Position numbers and translations under genes: made by a program. A stretch of DNA of 64,000 bases from Aptenodytes patagonicus (lineage: Eukaryota > Chordata > Aves > Sphenisciformes > Spheniscidae), in contig NC_134954.1 of the NCBI RefSeq assembly GCF_965638725.1, positions 5,823,001-5,887,000 on the forward strand, written 5' to 3'. The notes beneath the pieces were generated by a model that saw nothing but the letters and a program-made list of their open reading frames with translations, was not told the DNA's origin and ran no database searches. Numbering within the stretch: the first letter of the stretch is position 1; each line of letters starts with the position of its first letter. Positions 15,401 to 29,000 of the stretch are shown piece by piece.

Positions 15401-15709
15401 ACCAGACTTTTGTTCTGAAGTCCTATTTGTTCTGTGTCCTATAAACTCAGATTTTAAGAGGAATGTTTTCACAGCGAACTTAAAGTGAATTGTGGTTTAC
15501 ATTTATGAGGCATAAAAATTAATAGACTTTTTTAAGAGCGCCTTTGCATGCTCATGCTCAGTCACAAGAATTTTTACATCGTCTTATTGTAGAAATGGAA
15601 ACAATTAAGCGAAGTGGTGCCACATCTGAACACTTACTATAGCTCACTGAGGACGGCTGTGGCAGGGGAACTCCCCATGGAGTTGGAGCGGAGCCTTGGA
15701 GCCAGGCAC

Positions 15710-15819
15710 GGCTTTCTCCGAAGGCAAAGGTGGCTTTCACCGAAGGTAAAGGTGGCTTTCATTAGAGGTAAATGTGACTTTCATTAGAGGTAAACGTGAC
15801 TTTCATCAGAGGTAAAGGT
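15710..15819. repeat. 22-bp minisatellite, five copies
   Basis: Five head-to-tail units of exactly 22 bp start at 15710, 15732, 15754, 15776 and 15798. The consensus is close to GGCTTTCANNNGAGGTAAAGGT. The array is followed by a partial sixth unit (GGCTTTACC). Units differ at a few positions: the two leftmost carry CCGAAGG, the three rightmost carry TTAGAGG or TCAGAGG. That pattern suggests stepwise duplication. As 22 is not a multiple of 3, the array is not a protein repeat. Confidence 0.9.
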
Positions 15820-18800
15820 GGCTTTACCTGCCCACGGTGACCATTCATGGAGCAGCTCCGTAAGCTGGTGCAAGGCACTGGCTGAGGAACCACCTCGGTT
15901 TTCCAAGGGTAGGATCTAGGTCTGCAGCAGCTGTGGTGGTGTTAAGAGACCACAGAGACAGGGCAGGGAAAAAAACAAATTATCAGGATGTGTTGCACCT
16001 TTTGGGATGGGAGGGAACAACAAACAGGGCAGGATGCAACCTCTAATTACATAAACCCTAATAACTGAGTCTTTAGGTCCCCATGAGGCTGTAAATCATT
16101 CCTGTTACCAATATCATGCCCAAGTGACAGAGAATAAAATGTCAGAGGTCAAACAACTCACTCGTATCAAGAAGAGGAAGCTGGGAGATCTGCATTTTAA
16201 ACAGCATAAGGAACTAGTCACACGTAGTGCTGAGCATCTTCAGTCTTCAGTAAAGCCGAAACCTTATGGAAAAGGCCTGAAGATCAACCCCATTTCTTAT
16301 CACTCTTTCCTACAGCAGCACCATTCCTGTAACAGGGGACCAACGTTGGCTTATTTGGTTTTGGGTTTTTTTGTTTGGTTGGGTTTTTAAAGTCTATCAA
16401 TACCGTAACAAAGGTATATACTAAATCTTACCTAGAAGCAGCCCAAAATCATCTGCTACAATTACCAACCATGTTGCTTCATCATTAACTTGCATAAAAT
16501 CACTCTTGCTTTCAAGAGCTGTAAGCTAGTTCTTGTGAGCTTTGACGAACTGTATTTACTGAAGTTGAAAACTAAAGTATCGATTTTCAGAACAACATGC
16601 CAATATTCCATTGCAGTGTGTTGCTTTCTGTTGTTTGGGTTTTTTTTTTTAATGGACATTTATGAAATAACAGTGTCCTTTGATTATCGAATGCTCCAAA
16701 ATGAAAAATGTAGTCGTTTTGAGCTACGATGGACAGGGAGAAACAGGCAAAGTGGAAGGCCAAAGGAAAGATCTCCACATAAATAACTGCGTTAGTATTG
16801 TGCAATTTAGTGTGAGTCCTAACGAAAATCTAATCAAAGGCAGCTTTATAGAGGTGAAGTAAAATCAGCACACGTAGACGTAAAACGAAGTCGCCAGTCG
16901 TTTCAATGGTAACAGTCCACAAGCCCTCCTGACGTTGCTTCCAGGAACGGTATTTATAAATTGGCCCCGCTCTCTGTCTGTAGGAAAGGGGGAGAAGGGC
17001 AGACGTGCTCTGATGTGCCTGTTACCTCTGCTGGTTTGGAGAAGGGGGAAGAGCAAGGGAACAGGCACTGCAGTACTTTTTAGCATTTCACCTCTGCTTT
17101 TCTGAGGAATAATTTTAAACGCTCATCATTTTTCTACTAATTTTAAAACGTTGCCTGTGCTTCACAGAAACAGTGGAAGCGCCCCAGTCATCAGTCTCTA
17201 TTCACAGAAGTATCTCTGGACTCTTTCAACGTGTTTATTTTCTTCCCAAATAGAATGTCATTTTGTTTTCATCATTAATTATCCAGCCTGGTTTTTGTTT
17301 TCCTTTTTCTGCCCTGCATCAAGTATCTTTAATTTTCCACAATTTGCTATCTTCCTGGTAGTCTTTCTAATAATCCCAGGAGAGGCCCCTCATTAATTGC
17401 TTTCAGTGTAGGGATTTTGATACCTTTCCTGCAAACTCATTTGAATTAATCCTGCTCCTGCATAGAATTCAAATACGTATCAATTATCCCAAGCATAATT
17501 TGCCCAGTTTTTGCTCTGATTATAGACACAAGCCATCTGAATTCCTTGTGACACCAACCCAGATGCAACCACAGTGAGGACAGCCTTTGACCATGGGCAG
17601 AATGAAAGACACACAGGATCAGCGTTTTTTCAAGGTTGGGGCCACTGGACAAAGAAAAAGCCAAAACAATCACAAACAAACCAAACAAAAAAAACCCAAA
17701 CAAAACCAAGCCCAGACAAAGAAACAAAAAACTCTTTCGCACTTACCCGCACTCTCCTGATGACTCCGGACCTCTGCAAGATGAACAGCTGACAGTGTCT
17801 TACCCCCGACTTTCAGCGGCCTTAAGCCAGGCTCCCCAGCCTTCCACAACACTGTTTCTCCAGCTCACTGTAACGAGCTAATAGGCACAGCTCCTGTTGA
17901 GTTCAGTTCCCCCGCGCAGAGAACTCCCAGCTGAACCCTGCCTACGTAACTCTGCTGAACAGACCCACGTCAGCAGCGCTTGTAATCGCAGGTTCTCACA
18001 TGGAAATGGTCCCTGCAACCGTTCAGGAGATGGACCTTACAAAGCACCCGTGACGTGCGCCCGCTGCGGTCCTGACTCTCTTCTCACAGGGGCATCAATC
18101 TGGAGTAGCTCCCATCAGGAGAGATGTTTCAAGACCAGAAAAGAATGAGATCTCTCACGTCATCTTAATCTCTATGAATGACTGAAATACAAGTGACTTT
18201 GCATTTCCCTACGTATCACCGACTTGCTTAGCTCTTTGCATTTATGGGGGTTATCATTAAAAAGACAGGTTGCATCGACCATCCACTGCTATCCTGTTTT
18301 TCCCAGTGTCGGAAACAAAATTAATGCTATTTGCTCATCTTGCATCCGTAGTGTTGAAAAGCAAATCAGTGTAGCCTACACCTAAATATTAGGCTGAAAG
18401 TTTAGTGTAAGAGTTTCTTCAATCATATTGGCTCCGCTCCATTAACCCAGTATTAGGGCAGCGTCAGTAGGTACGCTGCTCTTGTCAGGCACTGCCATCT
18501 TAACACGCAGAGTACAAAATTTATCCAAAATTAGACTGAGGTCTAAGACAGCAGCCAAAACGGTCCACCTTAAAATTTGCTGAGACATGTCATGCTACTG
18601 TAAATTATCTCCCTCTGTATTACTTGAATTGCAGTTTTCCAATAATAAATAATAGTGTCTTACAAATTTATTTAAGTCCATACACTAAGTGCCCCTAGAA
18701 GCGCACCAACGCTCGTTACCTGCCAAATCAGAGAGGAAATGGTCCCTTCCCCATTCTTGACATCTCCAGTTCACTAGGTAAATGAAATACACTGCTACGA

Positions 18801-19496
18801 TCTTCTGCTCAGCCGTGCTGCGTGTATATAACATGGCATTTGCTTTTCTTCTTTCACAGTTAAATGCTTAATAGGTCATAAAAAAAAAGGCATCAAACAA
18901 AGAGAAATTTATGTTGTTGGAAACTTCACGCTCTTATTTCTTAACTTTGGGTGCATTGAACACTGCCTGGATGGATATCAAAACTATCTAAGGCAGGAAA
19001 GTACCTTAAGTGCTCTAAATTGCATATAGGGTACCTCATGAACAAGAAAGTAATGTCAGCCATCCTCCCCGCAGTCACTTCTAGCTCAAAATGCAAACTG
19101 AAGCCTGAAAACGTCCCCTGAGAAGTTTCACGAACGCCATAAAGCAGAAGGTCCGACGCCCAGCATGGGAGCCCCTCCCAGGCACTGTCCTGGCCGCGCC
19201 TGCGCTTCGCAGCTGCGCAGCTCCCGCAGGCGCTCACAGCAGGCTCCCTGGCACCGCTCGAAGTCACAGCGCGTTCAGGTAACTCGCCTACCTGTATTTT
19301 GACTGCCAGGAGTTAGAACAGCAGCCGCTTCACAACCTGCTTCCAGCGACTGAGATGCCCTGGGAAGCCAGCCAGCGGCCGTGACTTCTGGTCCTGCGTG
19401 GCCCTGCCCTGGCCGCTCACCCACTAAATAAGCGAGGGGGAAACCTGCTGGAAGGACGGGCGGGAGGGAGGCACGTGGCACTGCGTGACACAGCCA
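15820..19496. other. Intergenic sequence between the minisatellite and solo LTR copy 1
   Basis: Unique sequence with G/T-rich (16350-16388, 16635-16650) and A/C-rich (17660-17706) low-complexity tracts. A GC-rich stretch at about 19160-19270 lies next to the LTR. No coding evidence. Confidence 0.6.
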
Positions 19497-20088
19497 TGTC
19501 GTGGTTTAACCTCAGTCGGCAACTAAGCACCACACAGCTGCTCACTCACTCCCCCCCTGGTGGGATGGGGGAGAGAATCGGAAGGGTAAAAGTGAGAAAA
19601 CTCGTGGGTTGAGATAAAGACAGTTTAAGAGGTAAAGCAAAAGCCGCGCACACAAGCAAAGCAAAACAAGGAATCCATTCACTGCTTCCCATCGGCAGGC
19701 AGTTGTTCAGCCATCCCCAGGAAAGCAGGGCTCCATCACGCCTAACGGTGACTTGGGAAGACAAACGCCATCACTCCAAATGTCCCCCCTTCCTTCTTCT
19801 TCCCCCAGCTTTATATGCTGAGCATGACGTCCCATGGTATGGAATATCCCTTTGGTCAGCTGGGGTCAGCTGTCCTGGCTGTGCCCCCTCCCAGCTTCTT
19901 GTGCGCCTCCAGCCTTCTCAGTCGGTAGAGCATGGGAAGCTGAAAAGTCCTTGACTAGTGCAAACACTACCTAGCAACAACTAAAACATCGGTGTGTTAT
20001 CAACATTGTTCTCACCCTAAATCCAAAACACAGCCCTGTACCAGCTACTAGGAAGGAAATTAACTCTATCCCTGCCGAAACCAGGACA
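19497..20088 (-). mobile_element. Solo LTR of an avian endogenous retrovirus (copy 1)
   Basis: A 592-bp element reads in the sense direction on the minus strand. It starts TGTCCTGGTTTCGG and ends GGTTAAACCACGACA, so it has the TG...CA termini of an LTR. The flanking bases are AGCCA (19492-19496) and AGCCG (20089-20093), an imperfect 5-bp target-site duplication. This fits an ERVL-type integration followed by one point change. There is no internal gag/pol sequence on either side, so this is a solo LTR left by LTR-LTR recombination. Visible signals are a CRE-like TGACGT core and a TATA-like ATATAAA. The polyadenylation position reads CTTAAA, where copy 2 has ATTAAA. The U3 and U5 parts closely match the element at 32533-33094. 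The family name is not known to me. Confidence 0.85.
19810..19816 (-). promoter_or_regulatory. TATA-like box in solo LTR copy 1
   Basis: On the minus strand this reads ATATAAA, about 9 bases downstream of the CRE-like core at 19825-19830, in the part of the LTR where U3 should end. The related LTR at 32533-33094 lacks it. Promoter activity is inference; if active, transcription would run leftward, the same direction as PID1. Confidence 0.45.
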
Positions 20089-23000
20089 AGCCGCCACACC
20101 GTCAAATCCTCTTGTTCCTCTTCAGCCGCCCTGCTGGGGCAGGGAGAGAAGGGAAGAGAGTGGGACTCGGCCTCTGGTTTTGTCAGCTGTAATCAGTACG
20201 TCACGTTTTTACATCTACCCTGCTCTGCAAAGTCTGCTCGCACCCAGACCCTGCCCTGCAGGCAGACCTTTAGTGTAACCGGTTGTTCAGCGAAATCCAA
20301 CTGTAGGCAACTGTGCTGGCGCCGGTGCCTCTGCTCAGCACAGCCGGTGCCACCCCGGCAGCTGCCCGTGGGCTCGGGAGCGAGCGGGGAGGCTCTGAGC
20401 ACCGGGGGAGGGTAGCACGGGGGCTACCAAAGGCGACTGGGGAGCTGAACCCTTTATGAGTCTCCTGCCCCATCACAGAGGACGATTCCTTGCTCTGAGA
20501 ACTGCGACTCGGGAAGGCAATGAACTCCACGGGAAAAATGATTCATGACAGAAACATTACTCGGTGGCTCTTTATTACCCTCGCGAGCTCTGCAGCTGTG
20601 GGCAGGCGCGCTCACGTGGAGCTGGCCTGGGCAGGCAGGGGAGAATACCGGGAGGGATTCAATCCCCGCTCCAGCCGCAGCTCGACGCAAACCCCAGGGA
20701 GAGCGGACAACCGTTGCCGCCGGCGGGGACGTACCCTGCAACCTCGCTGCAAGCTCCTCCGGACGCTCCCAGCCGGGGCTGGCAGAGAGAGTACGTGTCC
20801 AGCCACTGCTGGTTTCTAATCCAGGACTGCGAAAGGTACAAATTTGTTTCAGTAACAGTGATCTTGGCAGGCGAGAGAGGCAGCTCCAGCATGCTTTTTT
20901 ATACATACGTATTTTGGACTCCCACCGAGAGTTATTAGTTATTAAAAAGCAATCAAATGAGGCTGGCTTTGGAGTACATTTGTTAGCCATATGATATCAA
21001 TTAAGCCCCAGTCTCCTGACTGCAAGGAATTGACATTACCTCATACACAAGCGGAATTAAATTCCTTCTCTCCCTCTCCCCCTCTTTGAAGTTGGTAATG
21101 CCAAATATCTCCCCCATTCCCGGGGAAAATGTTGCAGTTATCCCGAATATGCGAATACCTTCAATTTGTAATTAATAGAGCTACGTAGCAAATGCTTTTG
21201 CTGGAGTATGCAGCAGCAGTGAAGGATTCGCTTGGCCGTACAGTGCTAAATAACGTGGTTATCGGTCCACTGAACAAAGCGGGGCCGGTCAGCCGAGCAG
21301 CTGCCCACCGAGTCCCAGGAAGACTCACAGGTGAGATGTTACGCCGGTTGTTAATTACCGGAGAAAGTGAGGGTTTTCTTTCCTCACAAGTAGTGGGTTG
21401 CCACTCACGGCAAACCTGCCTTTTCCCAACGCTTTGCAAAGCCCAACGCTGCAAGCGCTCGCTCCCGTGTTGCGGGCTGAGGCAGCCACTCTACTGTCGG
21501 TAGCATCACGTATGGAAGCTGACCACAGAGGTGGACCAGAGGCCATAAATAGGACACTGAGCAGATAAATGTAGCTGCAGCTTTTGCAGCAACAAATAAT
21601 ATTAAAATCACCTACTAGCTCCTACAGAGCTATGAAATGAGTTGAAATATCCTCCCTCTCACAGCGGGGAGGAGTTCGTATCTCAACCACCATGCTTGAC
21701 ATCAATTGGAAACCCTAACAGAAGGGTTAAGACTTGTATTGACAATATATATTCTATATGATGTTGTTTTAACAGATTTCTAAATCTCCCAAATAAGCCT
21801 CATTTAGATTCCACTACAGATCTATGTGTTTGCTTAACAGGCGTGGCCTGGAAATGTTTCTGTGATACTGAGCATCAAGACATTTCCTTCTGGTACCTCT
21901 GCGGTTGTCAAACTGTCCTGTACGCGCCCAGCAACCCAGTCCGGCAAAGCGATACAAGAATCTACATAGAATATTTTGTAGGCAAAAGAATTGCTTAAGT
22001 GAATGCCATATTTCTTTTCCAAGGCAATTTTATCTCTTTGTGGCTTGTTTTTATCGAGCTTGCCCGTTTTAATACCAATGCTGCAATTTAAGTCTAAAAC
22101 GGGGAGAATACTTTTGTCAGCCAAGCTGGCAGAGGTTTTGTATCTATAGTGCTATGCAAAATACATATACATAACTGTTCTATCAGAGTGCAAAATCACA
22201 AACAATTGCCAAGTCAGTTGAAACTAATATATTCCAGATTAACAGCTCTCTTGCCAATTAGTGAAAAAATACCCATTATCAATTGCAATGGATGAAAATA
22301 TTTTTTTCATAGTTATGTCAAACATACGGATATTTTTATGAGTGAGAAAACTACCATAAAAAAACCTGCTACAAAACATTCCGGTTCAAAACACGGATAT
22401 TCAAGGTTACGAACTGTGGTTTTACGAGCAGACTTGTTAAAAGCAACAAAGCACTGTGGAACATTTTTGAAGTTATGTAAAGAAGCTGCACTCTACACAT
22501 AAACCTGTGTACCTGACATGCCCTGTAATGAGATTTTATACAAATATATATTTTACATGGATTTTTTTTATGTGTACTATGCATATATATTCATATAAAA
22601 TGAATGCTTGTTGGAAATTATTTAGCTTCTGCTCTACAGTTCGGTTACGGCATCTTCATTGCTTTGGCCTGTTTCTATGACTTGAGATGATTTATTGCCA
22701 AGATAGTGCGCTGTAGGGGAACTCCTACAAAATTTTAGACAGATTTACCGCACCATAGACAAGACTTACCGATACGTCACATATTCATTATTTCCATCAG
22801 CTAGGACCAAGGCTCAAGTATTGCATTTGGGATTTGTGTTTTAGGTGTACCCGGGTTTGTTGTTGGTAAAAGGATTTTGTTTCACAGCCATAAAGAAAAG
22901 ACCTATTTGCAAATCCTACCTTTCCGAGGCCTGTGGATGGAGGGATTTTCACTCCCCCTTCAGGTCCAGTTCAAGGGCTGAGGTAATATTTATGGCTTTG

Positions 23001-26000
23001 ATAAGGTTTCACGCAACTGGACGAAAGCCAAAGATGAGACATTCCCGGCTGAAAGGATCCAGCTGTCGAACGAAGCACCGAGACCAGACAAACCAGGGGT
23101 CCGGCTGTTCTTACCCTCACCTGTAAGACCTTTTGCTTCAAAAGGTCTTTTCCGTCATAACCCATAGGACAATGCTTACCTGCACCTTCTCCACAATGTA
23201 TTCCCGGGAGCAGGTCACACCATCCTCAGAACTGGGCACAACCAAAGGCTCCATGATGTCAGCTGTAGTTGCCGGTGTGTCAAAAGCTGGCACCCCAGAG
23301 CACGCCAACACGGAGGATAAAAGTCTCCCCATTTCCCACTGTCGGAGAGATTTTAAGGAGGGGCTTTCTCTTGAAGCACAGAGGTAATGTTCAAACAACA
23401 CTTACGTCAGGTGCTACTAATATCCAGTGGTGCCCGAGGAAGGAGTGAAAAGCACAGTCCCATTGTCGCGTGTCCCACAGCGAACACCAACGGCCTCTTG
23501 GCCACGCTCCCGTGACCAAAATGGAGAGCCCAGGCCGCACGTGGGACAGCAAGTGTAGCGTACGGGAAAAGCGAGCAGCGCAGTGAAAGAAAAATCTGTT
23601 TTGGGGGAGTTGGTTTATTTGATAGGAAAGGTCAGCTTAAGCGGGAGAAAAACCAGAGGATGCGAGAGGACGCGGCAGTTGTAGAGGCTGCTGACACCTG
23701 CGTTTGAGCAAGGAAACTGAACGAGCTCCACAATCCTGAATGCAGAAAACTCGCGTGAGAAAACCGTGGAGGAGTCAACAGGCCAAGTAACGGTATCAAC
23801 AGAAAGCAGCTTTCTGCAGAGACACGGACATCTACCCCAGCTCAAGTCATTATTACGTTATCTCAATTTTAGCGTTCCCTGCCCCTGACATAAACCTATT
23901 CAAGCCAGGTCTACTTTTACATTATATTTTTGGCTGGTATTCAAATATCTCCACCATCAATCTGGTCTCTCTTTCCCAGCCACATCTTGGCTCCCTCATT
24001 TGTTACCTGCCTTTGGCTGTTACAAACAGGAGCAGGGCTTACAGAGACAGCAGGAGCCTTCATGCAAAGCCCCCCAGCATTCCTTGAGCGCTGTAACACC
24101 ACGCACTCACCAAACAGATGTGTGTAATCGATGTGTCTGCCATTCACAAATTAAAGCTGAGTTAAAGTTGTCCAAATAGCCTTATGTTTGACATTTCTGA
24201 ACTTTGGAGTGCTTGACTTTAGAAAGTCAATGTAAAAAAAAACTTGAAGGACGAGAATATTTGTCACCAAGGGGAGGTTTTTAGGAAGAATCCCCAGCCA
24301 GCCTCAGGAACCAGCATTGCCCCAAAACACGCTGCCCACTAGTCTCCACGTGCTTGTGGCCATACTTCTTCTACTGATGCTCGTCGAGCATGAGAAACTG
24401 CTAACAAACTACCAGATTTTCAAATGCTCTGGACGATTTTAAAAGTTTCCACTGGTGCAAGTCTATAGCAGCCTCTCCTGTACCAAAGGAGAGGATCTGC
24501 CCAGAATGGAAGCACCACTCTAAGAGAAATATTGAGAGTTTTATTGCAATTCAGATTGAGTGGTTGGTCCCTATTATAGACAGTACAGAGCAGAACTTGG
24601 AGACCTATAGGAAGGAAATAAAAATCAGCCATGATATGCTAAGTTTTCAGTTTGGGGCAGGCACAAGCACAAGGGCGCATATTCAGTTGCATGAATAATG
24701 GCAGAACAGGAAAGAATGGGGTGATTTTACCCATTATCGCTGTATCAGAGCGAAGAATTGTGCACGGGGGAGCAAACAGATTTTGAACAGCTTTAAAGAT
24801 TTACTACTGATTTAAAAAAAAGTAGCACAGCGTGTGCATAACCCATTAACTCATTGCCACATGTTATCATTGCATCCAATAGCTTAGTAGGGTTCACATA
24901 CAGATTAGGCATTTCCACAGAAAACGAGAACATCAGATGGTCCTGAATGAGGTAAATAGGCTTAAAAAGATGTAAACACTCATATTTCAGGGCAGACTCA
25001 TGGGACTGGAGAAAAAAGTCCTCAAGTGGGCGGGTATAGCGTTACAGGACCATCATCTGTAGCCTGGAGCACAAGCCACTTTCAAAGACCTGACAATGCA
25101 CAAAACAGACCGCTGCTCTGCCTGGTATGGTAATTCCCGGTTACCGAAGGGACTCACATTACATTTTACTGTGTCTTCTTACATTTACATCTGAGAAAAA
25201 ATAGTATTTGCTATCCTTGAAGTGCACACAAGAATCTTTGGCTGCTAACCCACATAAATGTAAAATTGCACCATTTGCCTTGGGTTTTCTACTGGCATTA
25301 TCCTGCCCGTACTCGGCGCCTCTGAGCTGCTTCCAGACAAGAATTCCCGATTCTCTGGAGTGAGCTGATGGTGAAGCACAGCACTCTGAGCCTTGAAGCT
25401 GTGGTTAACCCATAAACAATTTAGCAAATTGCTACCACTATCTCAACGTTTCTAAAGGCATTAATCTGCAGCCCAGCATTATTGTTACTACCTTATCTCT
25501 GATAACGTCCAAAATCCAGTGCCTTGAAGCCCACTTATTGGGGCCCGTGGGCTATCAACCCAAGCACTGAAAATCAGAGGTGGGACTAACCTAATTACAC
25601 CTTTCTTCTGACCTCTTTAGCAAATGTCCTTTGACACTGGCACTGCCACCAGCCCATCCGAAGGTGTTCGGAGAAGGAGGCGGGGACGGAGAGCTGCAAG
25701 GAGCCTTTAACCCTGTCCCTCTGCAGCCCCACCGGTCCACCTGACCGCAACGTCAGCCAGGGCTCGTCTCTCCATCATCTCCTCTTTGTTACTGACGGCA
25801 TCCAACCTGCCCTCGGCAAGACGGCGGAGCAGTGGCGCAGAGGATGGCTGACTGCTGACGGTCCCAAGGACAGCAGCGTTGGTGGGACAAGGGCAGGAGC
25901 CGGCTCAGTACTGTTTTGCCTTTGGCTGTTGCAAACGCTGCTGGAACGTGCCCAGACACCAGGTTCACCACTCAGAGAAGCACCACGTAAGACGAGGGTG

Positions 26001-29000
26001 GGAAGGGGAGAGGGGGGAGGGAAAGTAATATCTATTTTTGGACATTTAAAAAAAAAAAAATCACCAATGTTGGCAAGGAAAAATAGTTGATTTGAGGTTT
26101 GCAGGAGAACAATTATATTTTTAAAGCTGGCATGAAGCTTGCCCTTTGTCCCACTGGGTCTAATCCAACACCAGCTGAAATCACTTGCCAATGGCTTGCA
26201 CTTGGGCTTTCATGTAAGTCAATACTTCACATAAAAACTCACAGTGCAAAATTACCCAATAGATCTATTTGTAATAAGTACCTTTCTATAAAACGTTGAG
26301 CAAATAAGCCCTTATATTTTTAGGGGCATTTAAAATGTTTACTATAAAATTTTGTTACGTATCAAACTTAATTACCCAAAATAAATTCTCAATTATTGTA
26401 CCTGTGCATGCTGTTTTATTTTTTGCTTCACTAATGCCATATTCATTTTTATTTTGACATTTTGATTGCATTTATTCAGTTATTTCGTGTTGGTGGTGAC
26501 CTAATGATAGAACCTGGTTAAGCTTTCGTATTACCGACAGAGACCGCGCGGGCTATGTACTGCCAATCATGGCTGGCAACACGCACCGGGACTTTTTTTG
26601 AAGAAAGGCTGCAGTGATCAAACAAATGGGACTGAAAAGTACTGTCTGCTAGGACCTAATATTGAATCAAAAGCAGATTTCCATCTCGCAGCCAAATCTT
26701 TCTTGAAACCAGGTTTTCGGAGATGAAAACATTACATCACCTTGGGGGGAAAGGGAAAGGATACAATAAGAAATTTTAAGGCAAATAAGCCTTGTAGTTT
26801 GCCAAGCATAAGATTGCTGACGATTAATTTTATTTATGCATTTATGGAACATCTTCTACATTTTTATATCAAGCATAATAACCTCCTCCCCCACGCCCTG
26901 AGCCTCCACCGTATTAAACTATTGAAATAGGAAGTTACATTCTTATTCTTTTGATTTGAAAACTGAGTTCCCTGTTTCTCTAAACGTTGTAACAGGCATG
27001 TATTTTCCGGTGAGCCTAACGATGAGCTCTGCTAGCCATACAAATAATACAAACATAATTCACTGCAAAGATATGCCCCTTTCAGAGACCACTTCATTTA
27101 TTCTTTGTAGTAGCAAGGAGCTGAAAAATCCAGGCATGAAATCATGTTTTCCAGCTATGCTTTTTGTTATATTTATGGTCTCTTTGGTAAAATCAAAGGA
27201 ATGCACTTCTGTGTAATGGGGCATAGTTTGAATGGCACAGTAACCACCACGCCATAAAATTTAGAGTTGGGCTGCTTGATTACAAAAGCATGTCCTCACT
27301 CCAGCCTTGCACAATGCAGCTGTTTAAATCACCGGGAGTTTAAAATTGGAGTCACTTGAGAACTAAAATTGCATGTGATGGCAAAATGGTAGAAGACATT
27401 AAGTCTGGGCTGCCAATCTCAGAGCAATTTCTAGAAGTCTGAGAGCTTACTGATAAAATTATGGGATGTAGAACACGCAGCACTCATTAAACTCGTTTTC
27501 TTTTGCCTGCATCAGGAGATTTTCTATCATCTTGGCACTTCACTGTGGGACTCCTTGAATTTAGAAACAGGTACCAACAAACAAGAATGGGGTAACGAGA
27601 TTTTGAGGAATGGAGCCTTTAACTTCCGCTGTTTTTCTCCTGAGATACGCTCTTTGCTACCGCATGTTCATTTATGACTGTCTCGGACAAAATCTTGCAG
27701 TCCCTCCTTGGTTTAAGAACGTTCATGATGTGACAATCCCGTGTAAATTTTCAAGGAGGTGACGACACGCTAATGGAACGATGGCCCTCCTTTCCCGTTT
27801 AGGTGACGTGCCACAGTATGGCATCCCAGAAACCATCAGTCAGACAAGGGACCGGGGTTTACAACACCCGGTGCCCCACGCTGACACAGGGCGTTAACGT
27901 AAGGAGGTGGAGCTCCGCTGTGACCACCGGCCTCCGTGCGGTAGGCACCAAGGTATGGTTTTTCCACAAGTCTCCCACCTACTTTTCGTGCTCACATTTC
28001 TCCGTACCACGGCTTAGTTTTGACAGTGGAGCCACCTCCGATCGCGTCATCTCTGGCAGGTGGACGGGGAGCTGGCCTCCCGCCCCACGTCACTCCCCCC
28101 TGGGAGCGGGCGGCAGAAAGACCTGGCGAGGTGACCCCTCATCACACACTACAAGTTACGGTAGTTGCCTTGTTATGATAAACCACAAGGCCTTTTCTCT
28201 TGTATTTTGCAACCTCCTCCACAGAAGCACCCAAACCATGTAAGCTGTCAAGGACGCCCAGGATGACAGATATTGTGGCTCTGTAAAACTCAATAAAAGC
28301 GGGTTTAATAACATGCTTTTGCTGCTTTTCCAAACTACAAACACTAAATAGCCCTAAGTCTTTTTCTCAAGGTAATTCCCAGATTTCCGAGAGACAGCTA
28401 AGACGAGACTCCTCCACCCAGATATTACACACTGAAAACATACCCAATACATTGAGTTTTCTGAGAAATACACAAGAAAAATGCTGTGACTACCAGTACA
28501 GAGCTAATGTCTAACCATTATCTCCTCAGGGTGACATCTCAGAGACCAGCTCTCTGCTGAAGCATCGATTACCTCCCATGCAGGAAGGTTTCTGCAGGGC
28601 AAAAGCCCGTGCAGAATCTGTCCTCCATCGTTCCTCAAAGCAACTCACACAGTTTCCACAGGAGAGGCAGTTTAAGGATTACCAGACACCATTGCAAGTC
28701 TGCTTCTTCTGTTTTTCCTATACTATTTAACCCTCATCCCCGTTGCCAACAAAATGTCAGTAAATTCAACAGCTTCCAAAAGCCTGTGATAACCATGTGA
28801 CACCTGCAACAGCACAAGGACGAGGCACGCGGCTTGCAGAGCGGTCCTCCTTCCTTACAACCTCAAAACTGTTTAATTAGGAAATGAGCGGAAAGCCATC
28901 GCAGAACCAAAGCATCGCAGGGAAATAAAGGGTACACCACTTTTTCCTTTTCAGCTGTTAAATGGCTGCAGATTTTTTTTCCCCACATTTTCAGCTATTG

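Larger units (their letters stand above)
1..15709. other. Intergenic sequence, left part
   Basis: No gene, exon or RNA gene is recognised. It is mostly unique sequence with short homopolymers, (GAA)8, (CAAATT)4 and C10. Frames of up to about 165 codons (for example 5401-5898 plus, 10837-11298 plus) have no domain and commonly overlap on both strands. A small GC-rich, CpG-containing patch lies at about 13840-13930. The block at 1740-2260 is the likeliest regulatory element. Confidence 0.6.

Noticed and set aside
20454..20990. Overlapping frames of 178 (minus) and 149 (plus) codons
   Set aside because: Both strands are open over the same GC-rich stretch, the usual sign of chance frames.
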